A DNA stretch of 64,000 nt from the NCBI GenBank assembly GCA_040219275.1, contig JAVJSU010000007.1, forward strand, positions 496,001 to 560,000, read 5' to 3'. Below are positions 26,108 through 34,749 of the stretch, in pieces (positions within the stretch are counted from its first letter, which is position 1; each line of letters opens with the position of its first letter). This DNA is from JAVJSU01 sp040219275. Its GTDB lineage: Bacteria > Chloroflexota > Anaerolineae > Aggregatilineales > Phototrophicaceae. A program made the position numbers and the translations under genes. Below the pieces are notes generated by a model. That model ran no database searches, was not told the DNA's origin, and worked only from the letters and a program-made list of their open reading frames with translations.

Positions 26108-26144
26108 CCGCGTCACGGGAGGCTCTGTGGCGCGGTTTTGTTTT
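26108..26144 (+). terminator. Rho-independent terminator
   Basis: A 9-bp stem CCGCGTCAC (26108-26116) / GTGGCGCGG (26127-26135) with one G-T pair and a 10-nt loop, followed by TTTTGTTTT. It lies 25 nt after the stop of the secreted protein gene. Confidence 0.85.
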
Positions 26145-26219
26145 CCCCTGTTGTATTCCGCATGAATCTGACAGAATAGACAAACGAATCTAACATCATT
26201 TTTCAAGGAACAGACTGTT

Positions 26220-27137
26220 ATGGCAGATTTAGACCTAAAAGACATCACCGATATTAAGCAACTCAACGATTCCGGCACAGAATTCCACGAAGCCGGAGAC
26301 ATCCAAACCGCGCTTCAATATTATCTGCGGGCGCTGGAATTGACAGAAGACTCCGATAACAAGGTAGACCGTGCATTAACCGTGACCAATCTCGGTGGCG
26401 TGTATTTCGACTTTGACGAAAAAGATATCGCGCTGGAACATTTTGAAGAGGGTCTGGCGCTGTATCAAGAAGCGGGCGATAAAGCGGGCGAAGCGTGGGG
26501 ATTCAACAGCATCGGTTTGTGGAAGGCAGATGTTGGCATCAACAAAGAGGCGCTGGAAAATTACGAGAAAGCCCTCGTACTTTATCGTGAAGTCGACGAC
26601 AAAGACGGCGAAGCATGGGCATTGAGCAATGCAGGCATGGCATATTCCAACATGCAGGATTTCGACAACGCCCACGACTATTACAAACAGGCGCTTGCGT
26701 TATATGAAGCGTTAGATGATAAAGAAGGTCAAACGGCGATGCTCAACAACATTGGCAAATCGTATGCCAACACCGGTGATCGTGAGAACGGGCTGGAATA
26801 TCTTGAAAAAGCGTTGACGATGCGCCGTGAAATTGAAGATACGGAAGGCGAAGCAACGACCCTCAACAATATTGGTGGCATATATGCTGATATGGGTGAA
26901 AAGCGCAAAGCATTGACCTACTTTGAACCTGCGCTGAAGATTCTCGAAAATGGGTCGGATCACGTCAGTACCATTACCACACTCACCAATATCGCCGCAT
27001 CCTACAAAGGCTTAGGTGAAGCCCGCAGAGCCTCCCCCTATGAGAAACGCGCCAAGAAGCTCGGCAGAGACATGCGGAACAACGCCAAAAAAGCCAAACG
27101 AGCACGCCGCGAAATCCGTCGTGCTCTGGGCGAATAA
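26220..27137 (+). CDS. TPR-repeat protein
   Basis: A 305-residue soluble protein made of about six tetratricopeptide repeats of roughly 40 residues (residues 15-270), each with an A-x-x-Y/L-x-x-A helix and a GEAW or GEATTLNNIG link. The 40-residue period and the GNLGxxYxxxG-like motifs resemble kinesin-light-chain-type TPRs. The C-terminus is strongly basic (KKAKRARREIRRA), perhaps for nucleic acid or membrane contact. AAGGAAC lies about 7 nt before the ATG. It lies between two related secreted proteins, and the second starts 10 nt after its stop, so these two genes form an operon. A scaffold role is inferred. Confidence 0.8.
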   Translation: MADLDLKDITDIKQLNDSGTEFHEAGDIQTALQYYLRALELTEDSDNKVDRALTVTNLGGVYFDFDEKDIALEHFEEGLALYQEAGDKAGEAWGFNSIGLWKADVGINKEALENYEKALVLYREVDDKDGEAWALSNAGMAYSNMQDFDNAHDYYKQALALYEALDDKEGQTAMLNNIGKSYANTGDRENGLEYLEKALTMRREIEDTEGEATTLNNIGGIYADMGEKRKALTYFEPALKILENGSDHVSTITTLTNIAASYKGLGEARRASPYEKRAKKLGRDMRNNAKKAKRARREIRRALGE

Positions 27138-27147
27138 GGCGATCACA

Positions 27148-28443
27148 ATGCGTTTTGTGTTGATTGGCTTCGCGCTTATGTTTACCGTTAGCCTTAGCGC
27201 ACAGATGGACTCCTGTCTGGCGTTGTATCGGGCATCGCTGGTAAACGGCGCGCTGGAATGTGATGATCTGGCGGTGGATACGCTCTGTTATGGCAATCTC
27301 GGCTTATCCGCTGAATTGACCGCAGATGCGCCAACTGTGCCGTTCTCGTTTGCGGGTGATGTGGTCAACGTGGTTGATGTGGCGACACTCGAATCGCTCC
27401 CGCTTGATCTTGAAGCAGGTGACTATGGCGTGGCAGTGAGTCGGCTTGGCGTAAGTGGTACAGAGGTCGCTTCATGGGTGATTTTTGGTGACGTGGACAT
27501 CACCAACAACAGCGTCGGACTACTCACCTTCGCTGTGCGGGTTACATTCGCAGATGGCATTTTCGCCCGTTCCGCCCCGACGACGGATGCGAACATCATC
27601 CAACCGCTCGCAGTCGGTCAGCAAATTCTCGCGTCCGGACGGCTTGATGATAGCTCATGGTTGCGGGTGATTCTGCCCGGTGATGAGGTCGCGTGGGTGA
27701 GTGCTGATCTGGTCGCGCCGGTAGACGAAACGATGGCGTTTGCGTCGCTTGCCGTCACCGAAGACACGCCGCAAACACTCGCTTTGCCTCTGCGTGATCT
27801 GACAATCGTCTCTAGCATGGATGAGTCTCCCTGCGCGGGCGTGCCGGAAAGTGGTCTGCTGGTGCAATCACCGCAGGATGAGCCGCTGGTGTTACGCATC
27901 AACGGGCGGACGTTGTCGCTTGATGGCACGGCATTTGTGCAGGCGCAAGACGAAGACTCGCTGACCGTGAGTGTGATGGACGGTACAGCGAATATCATCC
28001 TTAACGAAAATGCCGATATTACCCTTGTCGGTGGTGAACGCTATGAGTCTGGCGCAGAACTGCCGATTATTTCCTATGACTATGATCGTGTTGAAGCTCT
28101 GCCGTATGAGTTGCTGGAATATGATGTGCTGATCGCCTCGGATTGGCTGACTGCGCTGATCCCCGAAAGTGACCAACCGCTTGCCGGATCAACAACCGAA
28201 TCGTTGTGCACAATCGCGGTGGGTGAGGCGGTCACGGTGCGCGTCGGTCCGGGGACGGATTATCAACGGCGCGGGAGTCTGCTCGCCGGACAGAGCGCGA
28301 ACCCCACGGGACGGGCGTTCGGAAGTAATGGGCGCGTGTGGTGGCGTATCGCCGGTGGTGCGTGGGTGGCGAATGATGTTGTCGTCATCGGGGGTGATTG
28401 TAATGTCGTCCCACAGGTAGAAGTCGCCCCGCGTGTGCGATAA
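27148..28443 (+). CDS. Secreted protein with two SH3-like domains, paralogue of 24871-26082
   Basis: A 431-residue exported protein. The ATG at 27148 begins a signal peptide (MRFVLIGFALMFTVSLSAQ); a longer in-frame reading overlaps the TPR gene. The first 120 residues (LCYGNLGLSAE, YGVAVSRLG, VIFGDVDITNNS) mirror the 24871 protein. An SH3-like domain follows at about 130-195 (RSAPTTDANIIQPLAVGQQI), then a FecR-like beta region, and a second SH3 domain near the end (TVRVGPGTDYQRRGSLLAGQ). Cell-wall or glycan binding is likely. It is co-transcribed with the TPR gene and ends at a strong terminator. Confidence 0.7.
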   Translation: MRFVLIGFALMFTVSLSAQMDSCLALYRASLVNGALECDDLAVDTLCYGNLGLSAELTADAPTVPFSFAGDVVNVVDVATLESLPLDLEAGDYGVAVSRLGVSGTEVASWVIFGDVDITNNSVGLLTFAVRVTFADGIFARSAPTTDANIIQPLAVGQQILASGRLDDSSWLRVILPGDEVAWVSADLVAPVDETMAFASLAVTEDTPQTLALPLRDLTIVSSMDESPCAGVPESGLLVQSPQDEPLVLRINGRTLSLDGTAFVQAQDEDSLTVSVMDGTANIILNENADITLVGGERYESGAELPIISYDYDRVEALPYELLEYDVLIASDWLTALIPESDQPLAGSTTESLCTIAVGEAVTVRVGPGTDYQRRGSLLAGQSANPTGRAFGSNGRVWWRIAGGAWVANDVVVIGGDCNVVPQVEVAPRVR

Positions 28444-28462
28444 TTTGATGAGATCGACTCTT

Positions 28463-28494
28463 GTAGGGGCAATCTGCCAGATTGCCCTTTTTTT
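28463..28494 (+). terminator. Terminator built on dispersed hairpin repeat, copy 3
   Basis: GTAGGGGCAATCT with stem GGGCAATCT (28467-28475) / AGATTGCCC (28479-28487), a 3-nt loop and seven T (28488-28494). The GTAGGGGC start and GCCC end match the repeat family; the inner stem differs (AATCT in place of GACC) but remains paired. Confidence 0.88.
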
Positions 28495-28515
28495 GAATAT
28501 ATTTTCCTTGTCGGG

Positions 28516-29904
28516 TTACCCGTTTTGCTGAGGTGATTTTTGCATGACTGGACACATCGCCGCCCCTAGCAGGCCCCACCATGCCAGTTGAAATTGCACC
28601 ATCGTCACGGGATAATGATCGACCAGACCAATCACCCCCAGCGCAACGATAATGGCTATGAATAGCGCCCGCTCCACCGCACCATCCCGCTTAAATTGGC
28701 GTAATCCACCCTCCAAACCGAGCATCGTTCCCAGAGAAAACATGAGGAAACCGACTGCGCCAAGCTCGACAAACACTGTCAGCCAGATTTGATGCACGTT
28801 GTTCCCGCGCAGATCATAATTTGTCCCGACTAGATAATAACTGCTCCGCCACGGAAAATTGCCCGCGCCGATGCCGATAAGCGTGTTCTGGCTGGAGCTA
28901 CTCGCCGCCCGTAACGCGAAATCCGTGAAGACGATGCGATCTGCGACGGAACGCATCTCTGTTGATGACCCAACTTGCGCCCGGCTGATGAGATAATCTT
29001 TGTAAATGGTGATGAATCCTCCGCCAGCGAGGATGCTCAGGACAATGGCAGTCGCCAATCCCCAACGGGCGGCGGTTTGCTTGAGAGGCGTACGCAAGAG
29101 CATCGGCAACAGCGCCACACACCCCGCAATAAAGCCGAGCCATGCCCCGCGTGAAAAGGTGAGCAGAAACACCCACAGAATCAGCAGAAACGCGCCTGTG
29201 CTCAGCCAGCGTATGCGCCTGTTTGGGTGAATGATGCCGGCAACGCACGCCATCAAACTCATGAGCAACGCGCCTGCAAACACATTCGGATGTGATTGCA
29301 ACCCGTATGGGCGTAACCAGCGCACATCGCCGGATTGAATGATGCTCACACCGGAAACCGCCGGATTTAGCTGGAATTCGTGCAAGAATTTTAAGCCGAG
29401 CGACCCTTGCTCCGCGACCTGCAACCCGCCGATGATCGCGTGGAATACACCGCTCATAATCAGCACGAAGACGATGGCGCGGGGCGGTGGGCTGGCACAG
29501 ACGACGACAATCGCCCATGACACGACCAGTAAAAATTGGAGCGATGCACTTTGTGCCACTTCCGGTAAATCGCGTACACGGTTAATAAATGACCAGTTGA
29601 CAGACACATACATCCAGCAGAACAGGGCGACTAGCAAAATCACCCAAAGTAGCCGTAAGCGGTCACGGACTAAACTTTTCGCGCCGGGGAAACCCGCCAA
29701 TATCCATGTGAAGATCGTCCAAAGTACGGGTAAGGTAATCAGAAACCCATAGGCATACAGCGGGTGACGGGCAGGGGCGGCGTAACTCATACGATACCAG
29801 AACGGGATACAGAAAAACGTGAGCAATATCCCCAATTGTACCGGTATGCGTCTACGATCTAATGTTTGCAAACGCGTCGCGTCCTTTGTGAATGGTCGGA
29901 ACAA
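28516..29904 (-). CDS. O-antigen ligase-like multi-pass membrane protein
   Basis: A 462-residue polytopic protein with about eleven hydrophobic segments. A long outer loop (about 310-385) contains ADRIVFTDFALRAASSSSQ, GIGAGNFPWRSSYY and NNVHQIWLTVFVELGAVGFL, the pattern of the O-antigen ligase / Wzy polymerase family (Wzy_C), including the conserved H in NNVHQ. It probably moves or polymerises lipid-linked glycan on the outer face of the membrane. It lies next to a DUF4058 gene 33 nt upstream on the same strand. Whether it is a ligase or a polymerase cannot be told. Confidence 0.8.
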   Translation of the reverse strand: MFRPFTKDATRLQTLDRRRIPVQLGILLTFFCIPFWYRMSYAAPARHPLYAYGFLITLPVLWTIFTWILAGFPGAKSLVRDRLRLLWVILLVALFCWMYVSVNWSFINRVRDLPEVAQSASLQFLLVVSWAIVVVCASPPPRAIVFVLIMSGVFHAIIGGLQVAEQGSLGLKFLHEFQLNPAVSGVSIIQSGDVRWLRPYGLQSHPNVFAGALLMSLMACVAGIIHPNRRIRWLSTGAFLLILWVFLLTFSRGAWLGFIAGCVALLPMLLRTPLKQTAARWGLATAIVLSILAGGGFITIYKDYLISRAQVGSSTEMRSVADRIVFTDFALRAASSSSQNTLIGIGAGNFPWRSSYYLVGTNYDLRGNNVHQIWLTVFVELGAVGFLMFSLGTMLGLEGGLRQFKRDGAVERALFIAIIVALGVIGLVDHYPVTMVQFQLAWWGLLGAAMCPVMQKSPQQNG

Positions 29905-29937
29905 AGTGTGATGTAAAAAATTTGGAGGGAAAGTTTC

Positions 29938-30810
29938 TCAGGAAGTTTGAAAAGCATCGAGCAATGTTTGAATGCGTTGCTGGTCAGCCTGCGTGTATCG
30001 TTCGGCAAGGGCTAATGGTCGCTCATGATTCGCCAACAACCGGAAAACCCGCCCACTGTTGATTGTGTTGCTATAAACCGCCTGTAAATCCACCACAATA
30101 TTTTCTGTTTCAATTAACGGCAAGAGGAAACGCGGTAACGGCTCATCAACCTGAATCGCATAAAACGCCATTTCTCCCATATCCCCCATTTTTATGGACG
30201 GTTCTGGATTACTTACAAAAACGTAGTAAGGGGTTGCATGCGGTGCGCGTTTTGGATAATTGGGTATTTGTGATAACAGGGGCGCGGTATGATGAAGATA
30301 ATCTATCTCCACTAAATTGACTTTGCTGAAAAGTGTTTCTCGTCTACGTTGCATATAACGTTTATAGTGGCTTCCACCCGGCTTATTTGCGGTTGATAGC
30401 AATTCGATGCGGGTCACCAATTTGCCGGGTAAGTTCCCTCCGTCAAATTGATAAATGGCAACGGCGTTAGGCTCAATTTCCTCATCAATCAAGAACGTAT
30501 CCGCAAGCGGCAAGATCGCGGTAGGTGTGGTCACATTTGCGGTAGGTGTGGATTTTTTCTCAAGAGTTGTTTGGTAAATGCTGATATCCGGGATTGTTCG
30601 CATAGAAAATGTGTCGTCTTGTTGTTGAACAGTCACCTGAAGGGATTTTTCCGGCGCGGCATAATAATTTTCTGGTAATGTCGCATCAAGTGTTTGTTGA
30701 AGCTGGATAATATGCGCGGCGTGGAACATCTCCCAACCGCCGTCTGGCTGGAGTAGAGCACTGTTTAAGTGAGCGTTAATTCCGGGGTATGGACTTTGAT
30801 AATCAGACAT
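29938..30810 (-). CDS. DUF4058-family protein
   Basis: A 290-residue soluble protein. The start SDYQSPYPGINAHLNSALLQ and then WEMFHAAHIIQLQQTL correspond to the family's S-P-F-P-G-M-D-x-L and H-x-x-F beginning. VTRIELLSTANKPGGSHYKRYMQRR is the conserved nuclease-like centre (E-L-x-S-x-x-N-K), which recalls PD-(D/E)XK folds. The C-terminal part (ALAERYTQADQQRIQTLL) is a helical end. DUF4058 is frequent in Chloroflexota, cyanobacteria and planctomycetes, with no settled function. It is transcribed with the ligase-like gene downstream and lies 40 nt from queG. Confidence 0.85.
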   Translation of the reverse strand: MSDYQSPYPGINAHLNSALLQPDGGWEMFHAAHIIQLQQTLDATLPENYYAAPEKSLQVTVQQQDDTFSMRTIPDISIYQTTLEKKSTPTANVTTPTAILPLADTFLIDEEIEPNAVAIYQFDGGNLPGKLVTRIELLSTANKPGGSHYKRYMQRRRETLFSKVNLVEIDYLHHTAPLLSQIPNYPKRAPHATPYYVFVSNPEPSIKMGDMGEMAFYAIQVDEPLPRFLLPLIETENIVVDLQAVYSNTINSGRVFRLLANHERPLALAERYTQADQQRIQTLLDAFQTS

Positions 30811-30850
30811 TCGCGCTCCTGCCTCGCTTAACTCCCTTATTTTAGCACGT

Positions 30851-31993
30851 TTAGGTGCGATTTTGCGCTAATGACGTGCCTATATCAGCTTTGGCACTAT
30901 CGTCCGTTTCCCGCTGATAGACTTGCTGAACAAGCCCCTGTAAAGCGTCACTGATTTTGAGTAGTCCCCATGCGGCATGAGCGCGGATGAGCGGACTCTC
31001 GTCTTCAAGCAGTCGCTCCAACGCTGGAATCGCCGCCATATCGCCCCAATTTCCTGCCGCAACACAGGCATTTCTCACCAGCCGTTCGCGTTTGATGCGC
31101 TTGATGGGTGACTGATGATAACGCACCTGAAAAGTTTCGTCCGTCATTTCCAGCAGATCAAGCAATTTTGGCGCGGCGAAATCTGTTGTGTCGGGATAAA
31201 AATCGTGTTCGCGTGTCGGTACGCTGAACCGTTGCCACGGGCAGACTTCCTGACACACATCACAGCCATATACCCAATTGCCCATCAGCGGGCGTAATTC
31301 GTGGTCAATGTAGCCCTTATGCTCAATCGTCAAATAACTGATACACCGTCGCGCATCCAGCACAAACGGTTTCGGGAAGGCGTTCGTTGGGCAGGCGACC
31401 AGACAGCGCGTACAGCCACCACACATCGTCGCTTTGTGGGGGGTGTCGTAGTCGTCGAATTCGAGATCAGTCAGCATTTCGCCGAGGAAAAAATAACTGC
31501 CACGTTTGGGGTGAATCAGCATGGTATTTTTGCCTATGAAGCCCATGCCTGCCTGTTGCGCGTGGGAGCGTTCCAGAATCGCGCCGGTATCCACATAAAC
31601 GCGCTGTGAAAGGGGCATCCCGGTTGCTTCTCCCAGCCAATGCGCCAAGTGTTCGAGACGGGGAGTCATCAGATCATGATAATCCACACCCCACGCATAC
31701 GAAGCGATTCTGCCGCGTGACGGGTCTTTGAGGGTACTCGTGTCAGGAATCAGGGTGCGGTAATCCAGCCCGACGAGGATCATCGACTTCACACCCGGCA
31801 AAATCACGTTGAGATCACGGCGACGGATTTGCCGATCAGGGCGTGCGAGATAACCCATCGTGCCGTGCATTTCAGCGTCTATCCAGTTGAAATATGCGTC
31901 CAACGTAGGAGACGGTTCGGCAGGTGTAACCCCGACAATATTAAAGCCGAGGTCGATTGCCTGCGCTTTAAGTTGTGTAGTTGAAAAGGGCAT
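30851..31993 (-). CDS. queG: Epoxyqueuosine reductase
   Basis: The last enzyme of queuosine synthesis, reducing epoxyqueuosine in tRNA with a cobalamin and two [4Fe-4S] clusters. Of 380 residues, the N-terminal part has YLARPDRQIRRRD and YVDTGAILERSHAQ (with the proposed proton-donor Asp) and GFIGKNTMLI. The ferredoxin-like part holds CGGCTRCLVACPTNAF and CDVCQEVCPWQ, supplying the eight cluster cysteines. The C-terminal 90 residues carry HEAT-like repeats (LERLLEDESPLIRAHAAWGL), as in the longer QueG forms. Tgt is encoded at 56.2 kb. Confidence 0.95.
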   Translation of the reverse strand: MPFSTTQLKAQAIDLGFNIVGVTPAEPSPTLDAYFNWIDAEMHGTMGYLARPDRQIRRRDLNVILPGVKSMILVGLDYRTLIPDTSTLKDPSRGRIASYAWGVDYHDLMTPRLEHLAHWLGEATGMPLSQRVYVDTGAILERSHAQQAGMGFIGKNTMLIHPKRGSYFFLGEMLTDLEFDDYDTPHKATMCGGCTRCLVACPTNAFPKPFVLDARRCISYLTIEHKGYIDHELRPLMGNWVYGCDVCQEVCPWQRFSVPTREHDFYPDTTDFAAPKLLDLLEMTDETFQVRYHQSPIKRIKRERLVRNACVAAGNWGDMAAIPALERLLEDESPLIRAHAAWGLLKISDALQGLVQQVYQRETDDSAKADIGTSLAQNRT

Positions 31994-32007
31994 ATGCGAA
32001 ATTCAGT

Positions 32008-34509
32008 CTATATTTTCGCTTTTATCATCGCATAACTCACAATGCAGAGCAATAGACTATCCACGATAAGCATGATAAGCGCCGATCTGTTCGCGGGGGT
32101 TTCTCCGGTAGAGGGGAGCACGGTCACAGGTGGTAGGGTGCGTAAGTTTGCCCATGATTCCATGCTTTTGTTACGTACCAACACATAATTACTGACGAAA
32201 CCAGACAACGGTTGCGAGTCAAGCTGTGTGTTGATGGAGCAGGTGAACGAGTCATTTGGGCTTAATGATGGGAACTCAATAAGCACATAACCATCATAGT
32301 TCGTTGCCGTGCAACCAGCCAAGGAACCGTCAAGAATGGTTTGATAATCGTCGGGCGAAAGCATGATCGAGACCGTTTCAGCCGTCTCTCCCTTATTGGT
32401 GACTGTAACTGTCCAATGGATATGATCCCCGATAATGCCATGCTCACCGACATCATATGAACCGGAATGTATCACATCTAAGACTGCATCGTTCTCAACT
32501 TGCGTCAGTAATGCCCCGTCTATCTGTTCTCCGGTGACCTGACCCTCTGCGGGTGGTTGTTGTGCGATTACGGGTGGCACACTCAACGGTGTGAGCGTAA
32601 TTGTCGGTGTCAATGTGATAGACGGCGTGAGTGTGATCGTTGGCGTGAGCGTGATCGTCGGCGTGAATGTGTTGGACGGCGTGAACGTGATCGTCGGTGT
32701 CAATGTATTCGATGGTGTAAACGTCACGGTCGGTGTCAGTGTATTGGACGGCGTAAAGGTCACGGTTGGCGTGAGGGTCGCCGTCGGTGTAGCTGTCGCC
32801 GTAAACGTTGCGGTGGGCGTGAAGGTGTTCGACGGTGTATATGTCGCGGTGGGTGTAAACGTATTCGACGGTGTGAACGTCGCTGTCGGCGTGAATGTAT
32901 TCGATGGTGTGAACGTCGTCGTCGGCGTAAAGGTATTCGACGGCGTGAACGTTGGTGTAAACGTCGCTGTTGATGTAAATGTTGCCGTTGCTGTATGCGT
33001 GTTGGACGGCGTAAACGTTCGCGTCGGTGTGGGTGTGTGTGTTGACGTTGGCGTATGTGTGGGCGTAAAGGTATTCGATGGCGTGAATGTTGGTGTTGAT
33101 GTTGGTGTCGCCGTCGCTGTGTTAGATGGCGTGAATGTTGATGTTGGGGTGTGTGTATTGGTCGGCGTAAACGTATTTGACGGCGTGAATGTTGATGTTG
33201 GTGTATGCGTATTGGTCGGCGTAAATGTCGATGTTGGGGTGTGTGTATTGGTCGGTGTAAACGTCGCTGTTGGCGTGTGCGTACTGGTCGGTGTATTGGT
33301 CGGCGTAAACGTATTCGACGGTGTAAATGTAGATGTCGGCGTAAAGGTATTCGACGGCGTAAATGTTGACGTAGGTGTGAAGGTATTGGTCGGTGTAAGC
33401 GTCGCTGTTGGCGTATGCGTATTCGTTGAGGTCGACGTTGGTGTATTTGTATTGGTCGGTGTTCGTGTCGGTGTCGCTGTATTTGTGGGAGGAAACGACG
33501 ATGAACAAGAATCCAAACTGGCGATCCATCCGTTTGTTTGTGTTTGCGTCCAGCCCGTCTTTCCCGCGCCGACGAGTAAACGTCCGTTAACGACATTTGC
33601 CAATGATGCGCCGAGCGCTATGGGTAATGTCCTGCTCATGTTACGCCATGAATTTGTCGCCGGATTATATTCAATAATACGGTTAGTCGTTGATACCCCA
33701 TTCACCGTGCCACCAGCAACGATGATGCGTCCGTTATAGGTCACTGTGCTCATTTCCAGATGAGACCACCCGGCGGGTAAATTAGCCAGTTGCGCCCATG
33801 TATTGGTTGAGGTGTTGTAAACGTGAAGCTGGTTTGCGTCTATTGTGACAGACGGTGCATCATGCCCGAATTGACCACCAACGGCATAGATGAGATTGCC
33901 GATAACAACACTACCGAAATGTGCGCGTGGTTGCGGCATCGGTGAGCTAGACACCCATCCTGCGCCAATGTTATCCAGATCAAGTATCCAATGGTTTGAG
34001 GAATTGGTCATGCGATCAGGGAGTATGCCACCGAAATAATGCAGATTGTGATTGTGACGTGCAAGGGTGCCACCGGCTCTTGGAAGGGGCAAAGGCGGAC
34101 CATTACGCCATGAATTGCTCGCTATGGAGTAAATATAAACCTGCGTGGTAGTAGGTCCACCATTCGGACCTACAAACCCGCCAGCTATCCAAATCTCATT
34201 ATTAACGGGGTCAAAGTCAAAAGCGGTGTGGCTAATCGCTTGTGGCATTCTTGCAAGTTCTGCCCAACTATTAGTAGGCGGATCATAGCGAAAAACACGA
34301 TCTGTCTGAACGGTGTTTCCGGTAAATCCAGAGATCATGTACTGTTGATTATTCGCCAGCACACTCGCTCCCTCGGCAAAGCCAGCTGGCAAACCACTAA
34401 TGGATAACCAATTGCCAATGTCGCAGGTTGCCTGACTATCAACGGTGGACACAAGCCCAATACCAACACATAGTAGTAGTGTGAATGCCCACCCTAGTAT
34501 CTTTTTCAT
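32008..34509 (-). CDS. Secreted kelch / Thr-Pro repeat / DUF11 surface protein with LPxTG-like tail
   Basis: A protein of 833 residues. Order: signal peptide (1-27), a kelch beta-propeller (about 30-340, with repeated AGGF/GGT and W units such as IWIAGGFVGP, LHYFGGI, IYAVGGQFG, IIVAGGTVNG), a low-complexity Thr/Pro stalk (about 340-645), a DUF11-like beta domain (about 680-790, WTVTVTNKGETAETV), then LPSTGETP, a hydrophobic span and a lysine end. This is the layout of a surface-anchored stalk protein. The stalk has about a dozen TPSNT units. The gene at 34750-36315 encodes the same ends without the stalk. It starts 240 nt downstream of that gene and may have its own promoter. Confidence 0.8.
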   Translation of the reverse strand: MKKILGWAFTLLLCVGIGLVSTVDSQATCDIGNWLSISGLPAGFAEGASVLANNQQYMISGFTGNTVQTDRVFRYDPPTNSWAELARMPQAISHTAFDFDPVNNEIWIAGGFVGPNGGPTTTQVYIYSIASNSWRNGPPLPLPRAGGTLARHNHNLHYFGGILPDRMTNSSNHWILDLDNIGAGWVSSSPMPQPRAHFGSVVIGNLIYAVGGQFGHDAPSVTIDANQLHVYNTSTNTWAQLANLPAGWSHLEMSTVTYNGRIIVAGGTVNGVSTTNRIIEYNPATNSWRNMSRTLPIALGASLANVVNGRLLVGAGKTGWTQTQTNGWIASLDSCSSSFPPTNTATPTRTPTNTNTPTSTSTNTHTPTATLTPTNTFTPTSTFTPSNTFTPTSTFTPSNTFTPTNTPTSTHTPTATFTPTNTHTPTSTFTPTNTHTPTSTFTPSNTFTPTNTHTPTSTFTPSNTATATPTSTPTFTPSNTFTPTHTPTSTHTPTPTRTFTPSNTHTATATFTSTATFTPTFTPSNTFTPTTTFTPSNTFTPTATFTPSNTFTPTATYTPSNTFTPTATFTATATPTATLTPTVTFTPSNTLTPTVTFTPSNTLTPTITFTPSNTFTPTITLTPTITLTPSITLTPTITLTPLSVPPVIAQQPPAEGQVTGEQIDGALLTQVENDAVLDVIHSGSYDVGEHGIIGDHIHWTVTVTNKGETAETVSIMLSPDDYQTILDGSLAGCTATNYDGYVLIEFPSLSPNDSFTCSINTQLDSQPLSGFVSNYVLVRNKSMESWANLRTLPPVTVLPSTGETPANRSALIMLIVDSLLLCIVSYAMIKAKI
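32590..33490 (-). repeat. Repeat-coding stretch (Thr/Pro stalk)
   Basis: About 900 nt of degenerate tandem repeats encoding T-x-T-P motifs, with about a dozen TPSNT units and mostly 6-9 residue spacing. The stretch is in frame throughout. Copy-number change by slippage or recombination would shorten or lengthen the stalk without frame loss when unit sizes are multiples of three. Confidence 0.8.
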
Positions 34510-34684
34510 AGGTGCTAATAGCGACGAGGCTTCCGTGAGTTAGAATCAAATTAAGTATTCGGGTAAGGCGAATATTGGAAGCTTATCATGGGGATTGAGG
34601 CTTATCGAAAATATTGCGGAAAAATTTACGATTTGAGAAAATAATTTACTTAAACAAGATCATCTAAACGGATAACAACCTATA

Positions 34685-34726
34685 TAAAAACGCCAGCCCA
34701 ATGATTCGCATGTTTGGGCTGGCGTT
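34685..34726 (-). terminator. Terminator of the second kelch protein gene
   Basis: A 13-bp stem AACGCCAGCCCAA (34689-34701) / TTGGGCTGGCGTT (34714-34726) with a 12-nt loop. On the minus strand it is followed by TTTTTAT, 24 nt past the stop of the gene at 34750. Confidence 0.88.
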
Positions 34727-34749
34727 CGACTTTTTAATGGATTGTTATG

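Noticed and set aside
32590..33490. Possible CRISPR-like or satellite array
   Set aside because: Units are degenerate, have no constant repeat/spacer structure, and stay in frame within a clear coding sequence.
32591..33739. Rightward 382-codon frame encoding VGVNVFDGVNV-type repeats
   Set aside because: It is the exact antisense of the Thr/Pro stalk-coding repeat; the repeat pattern follows from the codons of the leftward gene, which has a signal peptide, named domains and a tail.
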